From UBA7957 sp965224675 (GTDB lineage Bacteria; Pseudomonadota; Gammaproteobacteria; Granulosicoccales; Granulosicoccaceae), in NCBI GenBank assembly GCA_965224675.1, contig CBDDAA010000004.1, positions 1,116,001-1,180,000 of the forward strand: 64,000 nucleotides of DNA, read 5' to 3'. A program made the position numbers and the translations under genes. Each line of letters starts with the position of its first letter. Position 1 is the stretch's first letter. A model generated the notes under the pieces. That model did not search any database. It saw only the letters and a list, made by a program, of their open reading frames with translations, and was not told the DNA's origin. Shown one piece after another: positions 8,112-17,030 of the stretch.

Positions 8112-9749
8112 ATGTCACTTACTGATAAACCACAATGGGCGCGACTTCTTGAGCAAAAAGAGAAATTGTCACACACCCATATGCGTGAATTGTTTATTGC
8201 AGATCCAAAAAGGTTCTCGCGATTCTCGTTACGCACGGGTGCGATATTATTTGATTATTCTAAAAATATAATTAATGAGAAGGTTATCGCAGAATTGATA
8301 TCATTGGCGCGTGAGTGTGATCTGCAAAATCAGATCGAGCGTATGTTCAATGGCGAGATGATCAATAGCTCCGAAGCAAGGAGTGTACTGCATACAGCAC
8401 TGAGAAATCGGGGTGTCTGTTCAGTTTATGTGCATGGGCAGGATGTTATGCCAGATGTGGCAAACGTTTTGCAAAAAATACGCTGTTTTGTCAATCAAAT
8501 TAAATCCGGTAGTTGGACAGGACATACAGGCAAACCAATCACAGATATAGTCAATATTGGAATAGGCGGTTCTGATCTTGGACCTGCCATGACCACTCAT
8601 GCACTAAAACCCTATGCACAAAAGAATTTACGAGCACATTTTGTCTCTAACGTTGACGGCACCCATATTACTGACGTTTTACAGCAAGTGGATTTTGAGA
8701 CAACCTTATTTGTTGTCGTCTCAAAAACCTTTACTACACAGGAAACGCTAAGCAACGCGCTGACTGCACGACAATGGCTTCTCGATCAATGTGCAGATGG
8801 AACTGCAATTGCAAAACATTTTGTAGCCGTTTCAAGCAATCAAAAACAAGTTTCGGATTTTGGCATTGACCCCGATAATATGTTTGAATTCTGGGATTGG
8901 GTCGGCGGTCGTTTTTCTCTCTGGTCTGCAGTCGGCTTATCCCTGGCGATAATGATTGGTATGGATCGATTCGAGGAGATGCTTGAAGGCGGGTATGAGA
9001 TGGATCAGCATTTTCGTAACGCGCCTTTTGAGCAGAATATGCCTGTTATTCTAGCGTTGCTCGGAATCTGGTATCGAAATTTTTTCGCTTGCACGAGTCA
9101 GGTGATTGCTCCGTATGATCAATATCTGCTGCGTTTTCCTGCTTATTTGCAACAGTTAGAGATGGAAAGCAACGGCAAATCAGTTGATCGTAACGGCCAA
9201 CAAGTGACCTACCCAACCTGCCCGGTTATCTGGGGCGAGCCGGGTACTAATGGACAACATGCTTTTTTTCAGTTACTACATCAAGGCACAGACATTATCC
9301 CGGTTGATTTTATCGTTCCCAGGCAAAGTCATCACGCAATAGGTGATCATCATCGTTTACTATTGTCCAATTGCCTCTCACAGTCAGAAGCCTTGATGCG
9401 TGGTAAAACCCTTGCTGAAGCAACAGAAGAATTGCAAGCTCAAGGCTTGAACGAAGAACGTATTGACGCTTTAGTCGCTTACAAAACTTTTGCTGGGAAC
9501 CGACCTTCCAATACGTTGCTCCTTGACATTATTGACCCTAAGACATTAGGTTCTATGATTGCATTATATGAGCACAAGGTGTTTGTGCAGGGGGTCATCT
9601 GGGGAGTCAATTCATTTGATCAGTGGGGCGTTGAACTGGGTAAACAACTGGCTAAAACAGTAGCGAATGAACTGGAGGCAGGTTTGCTGGTAAGTAGTCA
9701 TGACAGCTCAACAAATGGTTTGTTAAACAACGTGATAAAACCGGGTTAA
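8112..9749 (+). CDS. pgi: Glucose-6-phosphate isomerase
   Basis: 545 residues, the normal bacterial length. It interconverts glucose 6-phosphate and fructose 6-phosphate in the cytoplasm. Visible signatures are IGIGGSDLGPAM (phosphate binding), VSKTFTTQETL, the family pattern DFGIDPDNMFEFWDWVGGRF, the active-site stretch around MESNGKSVDR, and GEPGTNGQHAFFQLLHQG. It is transcribed alone: the neighbours on each side are divergent (dapC) and convergent (the thioredoxin-like gene). Confidence 0.97.
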   Translation: MSLTDKPQWARLLEQKEKLSHTHMRELFIADPKRFSRFSLRTGAILFDYSKNIINEKVIAELISLARECDLQNQIERMFNGEMINSSEARSVLHTALRNRGVCSVYVHGQDVMPDVANVLQKIRCFVNQIKSGSWTGHTGKPITDIVNIGIGGSDLGPAMTTHALKPYAQKNLRAHFVSNVDGTHITDVLQQVDFETTLFVVVSKTFTTQETLSNALTARQWLLDQCADGTAIAKHFVAVSSNQKQVSDFGIDPDNMFEFWDWVGGRFSLWSAVGLSLAIMIGMDRFEEMLEGGYEMDQHFRNAPFEQNMPVILALLGIWYRNFFACTSQVIAPYDQYLLRFPAYLQQLEMESNGKSVDRNGQQVTYPTCPVIWGEPGTNGQHAFFQLLHQGTDIIPVDFIVPRQSHHAIGDHHRLLLSNCLSQSEALMRGKTLAEATEELQAQGLNEERIDALVAYKTFAGNRPSNTLLLDIIDPKTLGSMIALYEHKVFVQGVIWGVNSFDQWGVELGKQLAKTVANELEAGLLVSSHDSSTNGLLNNVIKPG

Positions 9750-9817
9750 TGCGGGCGTTTTTTCGAAAACACCGGATTATTAAAATTAGTTTCCGTAGCT
9801 GACAATCCCGCAAAAAA

Positions 9818-10387
9818 TCATGCAGTTTGCTTATTCAGAAACGCAATGGCCTTATCAGCATCAATCTGAAAGTCGTTATATACGACTTCCCGCTCGGGGT
9901 TAATAAGGATCATCCAGGGTGTTCCGCCAGTACGATAATTCTGCATCGTCATCGGTGAATGTCCTTCAGTGCCTGGATCATGCCCCATGGGTAAATGCAA
10001 ATCATACTGGAGTTGTGTTTTTCTTACTTTCTCAATGGTATTTATAGAATAGCCTTCAAAAACCGTTTGAATACCAGCGAATACAATGTTTGGGTTACCC
10101 GACATTGCGTCAGAAATTTTTTTCAATGCGGGTAAACCGTGTGAGTGACATCCAGGGCACCAGCTTTGAAAACATTTTAGAAAAACCCATTTTTGCTTAT
10201 GCTCTGACAGTTTAAATGAAGTGGAATTTCCCTTGTCATCAATCCAATAATCCACTTCCAGTTCTGGCGCAGTAGAGCCGACAATACCGTAACGTGATGA
10301 AGTGTCGGCAGAAAAAGAAGGTTTGTATACTGTCATCGCGCCAGCGCCAAGTAGGCAGTTTGTCAGGAAATCTCTTCTTGAGGCCAT
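9818..10387 (-). CDS. Tat-exported thioredoxin-like protein (CPGC active site)
   Basis: 189 residues. The N-terminus MASRRDFLTNCLLGAGAM is a short twin-arginine signal, so the protein is probably exported folded to the periplasm. The mature part is a TlpA/AhpC-like thioredoxin fold with the redox site FQSWCPGCHSHGLP (about residues 77-88) and a cis-Pro region GGTPWMILINP near the C-terminus. A redox role on periplasmic thiols or peroxides is likely, but the partner is unknown. It is convergent with pgi and divergent from parC. The Tat motif and CxxC are seen directly; the specific function is not determined. Confidence 0.8.
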   Translation of the reverse strand: MASRRDFLTNCLLGAGAMTVYKPSFSADTSSRYGIVGSTAPELEVDYWIDDKGNSTSFKLSEHKQKWVFLKCFQSWCPGCHSHGLPALKKISDAMSGNPNIVFAGIQTVFEGYSINTIEKVRKTQLQYDLHLPMGHDPGTEGHSPMTMQNYRTGGTPWMILINPEREVVYNDFQIDADKAIAFLNKQTA

Positions 10388-10685
10388 AGATTATTCAATC
10401 TTTATGACAATGTGTCATTTTACGACTGGACCGTGGATATTAAGTTCACAAAACTATCACGGCTAAGGCAGCGAACACGACCGTTTGTTTATGTTTAAAT
10501 CTTCCTTTTTTGCATAAATTCTTCAGTCATTTTAGATCAGATAGTACACCTGATTACATTTTTTCAAATGTTTCTGAGGTTGATCATAGAACACAGTTGT
10601 CGCTATCTCTATTATAAAATTTTACCACGATCCAACCTACCCACTATAATCAGCGCATAAACCAACAAGACGAAGAGAGTCAACC
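10388..10685. other. Divergent intergenic region upstream of parC
   Basis: 298 bp without a convincing gene, AT-rich, between the thioredoxin-like gene (leftward) and parC (rightward). AAGAC-GAAGAGAG about 10 bp upstream of the parC ATG serves as a Shine-Dalgarno region. I could not pick a promoter with confidence, and no RNA structure stood out. Confidence 0.4.
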
Positions 10686-12935
10686 ATGCCTTCAGATATT
10701 ATTCTGGACAATATAGAAGAGCAGTCCCTGACAGATTACACAGAAAAGGCCTATCTGGATTATTCCATGTACGTCATTCTTGATCGGGCGCTACCACACA
10801 TCGGCGATGGATTGAAGCCCGTACAACGTCGGATCATTTATGCGATGTCAGAGTTGGGTCTGTCGGCGGTTTCCAAGCATAAAAAATCCGCCCGGACAGT
10901 GGGCGATGTATTGGGTAAATTCCATCCGCACGGTGACAGCGCCTGTTACGAGGCCATGGTGTTAATGGCTCAGCCCTTTACTTATCGATATCCTCTGGTT
11001 GATGGGCAAGGCAACTGGGGTTCGCAAGATGAACCTAAATCCTTTGCTGCAATGCGTTATACCGAAGCCCGATTGTCCCGATATGCGAAGGTATTTTTAC
11101 AGGAGTTGGGGCAGGGCACTGTAGATTGGTCACCAAACTTCGATGGAACCTTGAGCGAACCATCACTCCTGCCAGCTCGTCTGCCCAATGTATTACTCAA
11201 CGGAGCGACAGGTATAGCTGTGGGTATGGCAACCGATATACCGCCGCATAATCTGCGCGAGGTAACGAGTGCCTGTATCCATCTATTGGAAAAGCCTAAA
11301 GCAACTCTTGAAGAATTAATGGCGTTTGTTCCAGGGCCGGATTATCCCACTGACGCAGAAATCATTTCTTCTGCTGAGGAGTTGGAGAGAATTTATCAGA
11401 CCGGCCATGGCAGCATACGCATGCGCGGTCTTTATACGATGGAGCAGGGCGATATAATTGTAACTGCCTTGCCACATCAGGTCTCTGGTTCGCGCATTCT
11501 GGAACAGATTGCACAGCAGATGCAGGCAAAAAAATTACCCATGGTTGAAGATTTACGGGATGAATCTGATCACGAAAACCCATGTCGGTTAGTGATCTGC
11601 CCGCGCAGTAATCGTGTAGACAGCGACTCGTTGATGACGCATTTGTTCGCTACCACCGATCTTGAGCGTACCTACCGGGCAAATATAAACATCATTGGTA
11701 TCAATGGTCGTCCACGGGTTAAAAACCTGCTTACCATTCTTAAGGAGTGGTTGTTATTCAGAACTGAAACCGTTCGTCGGCGTTTAAGCTGGCGATTGGA
11801 TAAGGTCGAAAAACGTCTTCACATTCTTGAAGGTTTGATGGTTGCGTTTCTCAACATTGATGAAGTGATAGCCATTATCCGTAGTAATGATGAACCTAAA
11901 CCCGTGCTCATGGAACGCTTTTCAATCAGTGATATCCAAGCTGAGGCCATCTTGGAATTAAAGTTACGCCATTTGGCAAAGTTGGAGGAAATGAAAATCC
12001 GTGAAGAGCAGGATGCATTAATCATCGAACAGGATGAGTTACAGGCGATTCTGGGTTCAGAGCGGCGTATGAAAACCTTAATCAGGAAAGAGCTACGCGA
12101 GGATGCGAAAACCTATGGTGATGATCGGCGCTCTCCTATCATTCACAGAATACCCGCTCAGGCGATGAGTGAATCCGATCTAATCCCTAGCGAGGCTGTC
12201 ACCATAGTACTCTCGCAGAGGGGTTGGATAAGGGCGGGCAAAGGACACGAAGTGGACTCGGCCGCATTAAATTATAAGTCAGGCGATGAATTTCAAAGTT
12301 CAGCCCGGGGTCGCAGTAATTGTAATGCGCTGTTTCTGGATTCTACGGGTCGGGTCTACAGCATTCCCGCACATACCTTACCTTCAGCACGTAGCCTTGG
12401 AGAACCCTTATCAGGAAAAATCAAACCCCCTGATGGTGCCAGGTTTATCGCGGTAATGATGGGGGATGACGATGACCGCTATCTGTTGGCGACATCAGCA
12501 GGTTATGGTTTTGTTGTACGATTGGGGGATATCCAGACAAAAGCCAAAGCCGGGAAAGCAGTCTTGACAATACCCCAGGGAGCAGAGGTGTTGAAACCCT
12601 GCCGTGTGCAAGATCTCAAATATGATCGAATTGCGGCAATAGCGAGCAACGGAAACTTGTTATCGTTCCCGGTTGCAGATCTGCCAGAAATGGCTCGTGG
12701 TAAAGGTAATCAAATTATTGGTATTCCCGCCAAGGCGTTTAAAAGTGGTAAAGAATCCATGGTGGCGGTAATCAGTGTGCCACAGGGCAAGATATTGAAA
12801 ATATTTTCGGGAAAACGCCATATTGGGTTGAAACAGAAAGATCTTGATGTTTATACCAGTGACCGGGGAAAACGCGGCAACAAGTTGCCGAGAGGCTTTC
12901 AGAGCGTGCAAAATGTTACACTTGATGACAAGTGA
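10686..12935 (+). CDS. parC: DNA topoisomerase IV subunit A
   Basis: 749 residues, the ParC length. ParC cleaves and rejoins DNA, together with the ATPase subunit ParE, to decatenate chromosomes. The catalytic tyrosine is Tyr125 in AAMRYTEARLS. The quinolone-resistance region reads HPHGDSACYEAM, with Ser85 and Glu89 at the positions equivalent to E. coli Ser80 and Glu84, so the common resistance substitutions are absent. The C-terminal beta-propeller blades are short, as usual for ParC and unlike GyrA, with no GyrA-box. ParE is not in this window. The gene is monocistronic in appearance, with 130 bp before htpX. Confidence 0.96.
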   Translation: MPSDIILDNIEEQSLTDYTEKAYLDYSMYVILDRALPHIGDGLKPVQRRIIYAMSELGLSAVSKHKKSARTVGDVLGKFHPHGDSACYEAMVLMAQPFTYRYPLVDGQGNWGSQDEPKSFAAMRYTEARLSRYAKVFLQELGQGTVDWSPNFDGTLSEPSLLPARLPNVLLNGATGIAVGMATDIPPHNLREVTSACIHLLEKPKATLEELMAFVPGPDYPTDAEIISSAEELERIYQTGHGSIRMRGLYTMEQGDIIVTALPHQVSGSRILEQIAQQMQAKKLPMVEDLRDESDHENPCRLVICPRSNRVDSDSLMTHLFATTDLERTYRANINIIGINGRPRVKNLLTILKEWLLFRTETVRRRLSWRLDKVEKRLHILEGLMVAFLNIDEVIAIIRSNDEPKPVLMERFSISDIQAEAILELKLRHLAKLEEMKIREEQDALIIEQDELQAILGSERRMKTLIRKELREDAKTYGDDRRSPIIHRIPAQAMSESDLIPSEAVTIVLSQRGWIRAGKGHEVDSAALNYKSGDEFQSSARGRSNCNALFLDSTGRVYSIPAHTLPSARSLGEPLSGKIKPPDGARFIAVMMGDDDDRYLLATSAGYGFVVRLGDIQTKAKAGKAVLTIPQGAEVLKPCRVQDLKYDRIAAIASNGNLLSFPVADLPEMARGKGNQIIGIPAKAFKSGKESMVAVISVPQGKILKIFSGKRHIGLKQKDLDVYTSDRGKRGNKLPRGFQSVQNVTLDDK

Positions 12936-13065
12936 CGCCTTGTCTGAATGGTGTTAGCCATTAAATTAGTTGCAGGCGCTGTAACAAAGTAGTTCCTGAA
13001 CCCATAGCCAATTTTTCTTCGGCGGCATCATCGCAGCCGTTCGACAAAATAAACAGGATTGAATA

Positions 13066-13941
13066 ATGACACGAATACTGTTGTATCTGGGCACTAACTT
13101 TGCCGTGATGATTGTTTTTGGCATCGTCTCCCGATTGCTGGGCATAGATCGACTGGTCGGTATGCCGGGACAGATGGGCAATCTGATGCTGTATTCGCTT
13201 TTAGCCGGTTTCGCAGGCTCACTTATATCTTTAGCCATGTCCAAGTCTGTTGCCAAGCGCTCCATGGGGGTGCAGGTGATTGAGCAAGCGACCGATGCCG
13301 ATGAGCGCTGGCTACTTGAAACGGTCCATCGACAAGCCAGGGAGGTGGGCATTGGGCAACCGGAGGTCGGCATATTTAATAGTGGAACGCCGAACGCTTT
13401 TGCGACAGGGATGAATAAAAACAAGGCGCTGGTTGCAGTCAGTACCGGCCTGTTAAATGCAATGTCACGCGAAGAAGTTGAGGCGGTATTAGGGCATGAA
13501 GTGTCTCATGTTGCGAATGGCGACATGGTTACTATGGGTTTACTACAGGGTATTCTCAACGCATTTGTAATATTCTTCGCACGTATTGTGGGCATGCTGA
13601 TTGATCGCGGGTTATCGCGTGGTGGACGCAGTTCTGGTCGTGGTATGGGCTATTACATCGGCAGTATGGCGGCGCAGTTTGTTTTTGGTATTCTTGCCAG
13701 TGTGATAGCAGCCTGGTTTTCCCGAAGGCGTGAGTTTCGGGCAGATGAGGGTGGTGCAAATCTTTCCTCAACACGTAATATGGTCAACGCCCTGAAAGCG
13801 CTTAAGCGCGTATCTGAACCAGAAGGATTGCCCAGCCAGATGGCAGCGTTTGGCATATTTGGCGGTAGTGGAATAAAAAAATTTCTTTCCACCCACCCAC
13901 CATTGGACGAGCGCATCAGCGCATTGGAAAACCGGATATAG
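13066..13941 (+). CDS. htpX: Membrane zinc metalloprotease HtpX
   Basis: 291 residues, the M48B HtpX length. It is an inner-membrane protease that takes part in quality control of membrane proteins alongside FtsH. Two N-terminal membrane segments (YLGTNFAVMIVFGIVSRL and LMLYSLLAGFAGSLISLAM) precede the zinc site LGHEVSHVANGD (HExxH, His144-Glu145-His148). A downstream EFRADEGGA supplies the third ligand, and two more membrane segments lie between. The C-terminal STHPPLDERI is typical. It is separated from parC and from the next flavoprotein gene by more than 100 bp each. Confidence 0.96.
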   Translation: MTRILLYLGTNFAVMIVFGIVSRLLGIDRLVGMPGQMGNLMLYSLLAGFAGSLISLAMSKSVAKRSMGVQVIEQATDADERWLLETVHRQAREVGIGQPEVGIFNSGTPNAFATGMNKNKALVAVSTGLLNAMSREEVEAVLGHEVSHVANGDMVTMGLLQGILNAFVIFFARIVGMLIDRGLSRGGRSSGRGMGYYIGSMAAQFVFGILASVIAAWFSRRREFRADEGGANLSSTRNMVNALKALKRVSEPEGLPSQMAAFGIFGGSGIKKFLSTHPPLDERISALENRI

Positions 13942-14060
13942 GTGATACTTTTCAATAGGGCAGGCTTTTGCAAACACGATTCCGCCAGCATGCAAAGTAA
14001 TTGCAATGAAGAAGTGACCCCTAAGCATTATTTTGCAACCACAGGATTTGAGAAAAAAAG

Positions 14061-15290
14061 ATGGCAGAGCCAATTGTTGTAGTAGGAGGAGGGCACGCAG
14101 GTGTGCAGTTTGTGGTTAGTCTACGTCAGGCTGCTTATGAAGGGCCACTGGTACTGATCAGTGCAGAGCATGAATTACCTTATCATAAACCCCCACTATC
14201 CAAGGCTTTTCTAAAAAATTCTTCACAGGGTTTGCAGTACTTTAGATCTGAAAAATTTTATCAGGATCATGATGTGGAGGTTCGCCTCGGTACGAGCGTA
14301 GAAGCCATTGACACTGATAAATCGCAAATAGTGCTGGAAAAGGATGAAGTGATCACTTACCAACAATTGGTGCTAGCTACGGGCGCCCGTCCAAGGTTAC
14401 CCGATCTTGCACAAATAGAGCTAGACGGTGTTATGGCTCTACGAACAGCAGATGATGCCGGGAAGCTGCGCCAGGCGGCAGCGAATACAAATAATATTGT
14501 CATAATGGGCGGTGGGTTTGTTGGCCTGGAGGTCGCCTCCACTCTGGTGAAGCAGGGTAAAAATGTTACTGTGATTGAAGCCGCGCCACGAATTCTCGGA
14601 AGGGCAGTAGCGCCTCATATATCTGAATATATACATACAAAACTTGAAACACTGGGTGTGCGGTTATTGTTGGATACGACGATTGACTGCATTGAAGGAG
14701 ATCAACTGGGGGTCAAGTGTATAGTGCCATCCGTCGGCAGCACTATTGATACACGTTTGCTGCTGGTAGGCATTGGAGCAGAAGTAAATATAGAGCTTGC
14801 AGAATCAGCAGGCTTAGCCTGCAACAACGGAATTACCGTTGATGAGCAAATGCGAACCTCGGTGAAAAATATCCTCGCCATCGGTGATTGCACGAATTAT
14901 ATGCATTGGTTAGCTAAACGCCACGTACGCCTTGAGTCAGTACAAAATGCAACCGATCAGGCAAGGCTGGCTGTGAAAACGGTACTGGGCGATAACCAAG
15001 CCTACAGGGCAGTTCCCTGGTTTTGGTCAGAAATCGCTGATGTGAAATTGCAAATGACAGGTTTATCCTTTGATGCTGATGACTTCATCATCACCGGCTC
15101 TATTGAACAGGACAGCTTTTCTGTCTATCATTTTTGTGGAGCGATGCTCGTTTCGGTGGATTCGGTAAATCGTCCTCAAGATCATATGCTGGGACGAAAA
15201 TTCTTTGATAACGGATTTATGCCTACAAAACAGGATGTAAAACAAGGTACAAAATATCTGAAAGAGATATTTTCAGCGTTTAAAGCATAG
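14061..15290 (+). CDS. FAD-dependent NAD(P)H:ferredoxin/rubredoxin reductase-like protein
   Basis: 409 residues with the two-Rossmann layout of ferredoxin reductases of oxygenase systems (BphA4/PdR/AlkT type). FAD-binding VVVGGGHAGVQ lies at residues 6-16, LATGARPR follows, then NAD-binding VIMGGGFVGLEVASTL near 149-164 and ILAIGDCTNY near 273. The C-terminal reductase domain begins around VPWFWSEI. It would pass electrons from NAD(P)H to a ferredoxin or rubredoxin. No ferredoxin or oxygenase gene lies next to it, so the partner is unknown. One possible use is electron supply to the [2Fe-2S] corrinoid reactivator 6 kb away; that is only a guess. Confidence 0.85.
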   Translation: MAEPIVVVGGGHAGVQFVVSLRQAAYEGPLVLISAEHELPYHKPPLSKAFLKNSSQGLQYFRSEKFYQDHDVEVRLGTSVEAIDTDKSQIVLEKDEVITYQQLVLATGARPRLPDLAQIELDGVMALRTADDAGKLRQAAANTNNIVIMGGGFVGLEVASTLVKQGKNVTVIEAAPRILGRAVAPHISEYIHTKLETLGVRLLLDTTIDCIEGDQLGVKCIVPSVGSTIDTRLLLVGIGAEVNIELAESAGLACNNGITVDEQMRTSVKNILAIGDCTNYMHWLAKRHVRLESVQNATDQARLAVKTVLGDNQAYRAVPWFWSEIADVKLQMTGLSFDADDFIITGSIEQDSFSVYHFCGAMLVSVDSVNRPQDHMLGRKFFDNGFMPTKQDVKQGTKYLKEIFSAFKA

Positions 15291-15409
15291 TACGCCAAAT
15301 GGGTTTATATCTTTCCTGATTGCACCAGTCAATCCTTTAGCTTAAATGAGTCAAGTTAATCTATCTGATGACAGCGTGATCGAGTGCTGCTTATGCATTT
15401 GAGTTTTTT

Positions 15410-15820
15410 TCAATCGATATCAAAATTCTTATGCCGTTGAGCTTTTTTTCGAGCGTGCATGGTTTTTTGATCAAGTCTTTTTCGTTGCGAGGATTGCGTG
15501 GGCCTACCGCTTAAACGCTTCTTAACAGGTGTATTGGCTATATCAATCATCTGTTGTAACCGACTGAGCGCATCAGACAGGTTTTTTTCTCGTGTTCGAA
15601 ACCGTTGCGCCTTTAAAATAATGATGCCATCTTTTGAAATTCGCTGATCCTGGGCTGACAGCAATCTTTGTTTGCATTCATAAGGCAGGCTTGATGCGTT
15701 AATGTCATACCTCAGGTGGATGGCAGAGGAAACTTTATTAACATTCTGGCCTCCAGCACCCTGTGCCCTGATGGAATGAATTTCAACATCCAGTTGATTT
15801 ATTTTTATGCGCTCGCCCAT
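15410..15820 (-). CDS. arfB: Ribosome rescue peptidyl-tRNA hydrolase ArfB
   Basis: 136 residues, close to the ~140 of E. coli ArfB (YaeJ). ArfB hydrolyses peptidyl-tRNA on ribosomes stalled at the end of truncated mRNA. The catalytic GGQ is at residues 23-25 in AQGAGGQNVNKVSSAIHLR. The C-terminal tail is strongly basic (QRKRLDQKTMHARKKAQRHK), as needed to occupy the empty mRNA channel; this separates ArfB from release factors RF1/RF2, which have further domains. The ATG start MGERIKINQLDVEI fits the family. Confidence 0.93.
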   Translation of the reverse strand: MGERIKINQLDVEIHSIRAQGAGGQNVNKVSSAIHLRYDINASSLPYECKQRLLSAQDQRISKDGIIILKAQRFRTREKNLSDALSRLQQMIDIANTPVKKRLSGRPTQSSQRKRLDQKTMHARKKAQRHKNFDID

Positions 15821-15860
15821 AGCCTCTAATCTATTCTCAATAATACAGAAGTATTATACC

Positions 15861-16005
15861 TAACAGCCTGTTGAAAAACCCTCTGCTTGGCGCTATACGG
15901 CGCCAATATCAGGTTCAAAATACCCATTTATTGTTTGTAAACTTCATTTTCCGCCTGATTTTGCCTTGTCTGATACTCATCAGATATTTTTTTAACAGGT
16001 TGTTA
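15861..16005. mobile_element. Putative MITE-like element with 18-bp terminal inverted repeats
   Basis: The left end TAACAGCCTGTTGAAAAA (15861-15878) and the reverse complement of the right end (15988-16005) match at 16 of 18 bases. The 145-bp element codes for nothing. It contains a small internal hairpin (GGCGC-tatac-GGCGCC near 15889-15905). TTATAC occurs just outside each end (15854-15859 and 16009-16014), which may be a degraded target duplication, although one to three extra bases lie between it and the ends. It probably depends on a transposase elsewhere. Confidence 0.55.
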
Positions 16006-16305
16006 TCCTTATACGATGTTATCTAAGTAGTTGTCCCAGGGAACACATGATAAATCAGAACCTTAATTTAACAAGTTACCAACTGATTGAAAGCTATCCG
16101 ATTTAGAGGCTATTGGTGGTGCTATATACAGGTTTTGGGTAGTGAAAATACCGAGTCGCATTTGATGACCAGCATGTCGCGCAAACACCAGCACCACACT
16201 TGGCCCTGACCTAACCTTCAAAAAATACATGAACCTGATTTACTATTGTGAATTGGGCTGGAAGTTGCTGTATTTGGGGTGTTTAACACTGCAGGGTGAA
16301 CCACT
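16006..16305. other. Non-coding leader of the corrinoid cluster
   Basis: About 300 bp between the MITE-like element and the first corrinoid-cluster gene. I looked for a cobalamin riboswitch (B12 box and the surrounding stems) and did not find one by eye. GAAGTTGCTG and GGGTGTTT stretches occur but no convincing structure was seen. A promoter must lie here, but I cannot place it. Confidence 0.35.
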
Positions 16306-17022
16306 ATGTCCAACATTGAAGAAGAATATGATGAAGAGGAAGATCTCGACCTAAATAGTTTACCTGACGACGAGCTGGTCGAGGTTATGCATGATGATCT
16401 ATACAACGGCTTAAAAGAAGAAATAGAGGAAGGAACCCATATTCTCCTGCAGCGGGGATGGTCCCCCAGTAAAGTGCTTGATGAGGCGCTGGTAGCTGGA
16501 ATGACCATTGTTGGTGTGGATTTTCGTGATGGAATTCTTTTTGTACCTGAAGTGCTGATGGCGGCTAATGCAATGAAAGGAGGTATGTTCATTCTGCGGC
16601 CGTTATTAGCTGAAACGGGCGCCGAAGCAGTGGGTAAAATTGTTTTGGGTACAGTGAAAGGTGATATCCATGATATTGGCAAGAACCTGGTGGCAATGAT
16701 GCTTGAAGGCGCTGGCTTTGAAGTGATCGACCTCGGTATTAACAACCCAGTGGAAAACTATCTGCAAGCACTGGAGGAGCACAAACCCGATATCCTGGGC
16801 ATGTCCGCTTTGTTAACCACAACCATGCCTTATATGAAAGTAGTGATTGATACAATGAAAGAGAAAGGTATCCGCAATGACTATATTGTATTGGTGGGAG
16901 GCGCACCGCTTAACGAAGAGTTCGGGCAGGCAGTAGGGGCGAATGCCTATTGCCGTGACGCAGCCGTAGCCGTTGATACTGCCCTGGAATTGATCCATCA
17001 ACGTCGTGTTGCAGCTGGCTAG
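16306..17022 (+). CDS. Corrinoid (methyl-carrier) protein of the MtbC/MttC/MtgC type
   Basis: 238 residues. After an acidic N-terminal extension (residues 4-25, mostly Glu/Asp) comes the four-helix cap domain with the B12-binding_2 pattern (DEALVAGMTIVG, FVPEVLMAANAM). The Rossmann B12-binding domain follows with the base-off motif GDIHDIGKNLV, whose His122 would be the lower cobalt ligand, then SALLTTTMPYM and VGGAPL. Such proteins carry a methyl group on cobalt between a substrate demethylase and a folate methyltransferase. It is first in a run of six same-strand genes devoted to that chemistry. The acidic extension is longer than I expect for methanogen homologues. No substrate-specific methyltransferase is adjacent. 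Confidence 0.92.
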   Translation: MSNIEEEYDEEEDLDLNSLPDDELVEVMHDDLYNGLKEEIEEGTHILLQRGWSPSKVLDEALVAGMTIVGVDFRDGILFVPEVLMAANAMKGGMFILRPLLAETGAEAVGKIVLGTVKGDIHDIGKNLVAMMLEGAGFEVIDLGINNPVENYLQALEEHKPDILGMSALLTTTMPYMKVVIDTMKEKGIRNDYIVLVGGAPLNEEFGQAVGANAYCRDAAVAVDTALELIHQRRVAAG

Positions 17023-17030
17023 GGTTTGAT

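Noticed and set aside
10926..10955. Quinolone-resistance substitution in ParC
   Set aside because: Ser85 and Glu89 match the susceptible E. coli residues.
12966..13424. 152-codon leftward frame over the start of htpX
   Set aside because: Antisense to the conserved HtpX N-terminus; Cys/Pro/Ser-rich composition typical of a shadow frame.
16006..16305. Cobalamin riboswitch before the corrinoid cluster
   Set aside because: No B12 box or supporting stems could be found by eye.
16218..16745. Long leftward open frame rich in Ser, opposite the corrinoid gene
   Set aside because: It is the antisense shadow of a strongly conserved corrinoid protein, low in complexity and without family resemblance.
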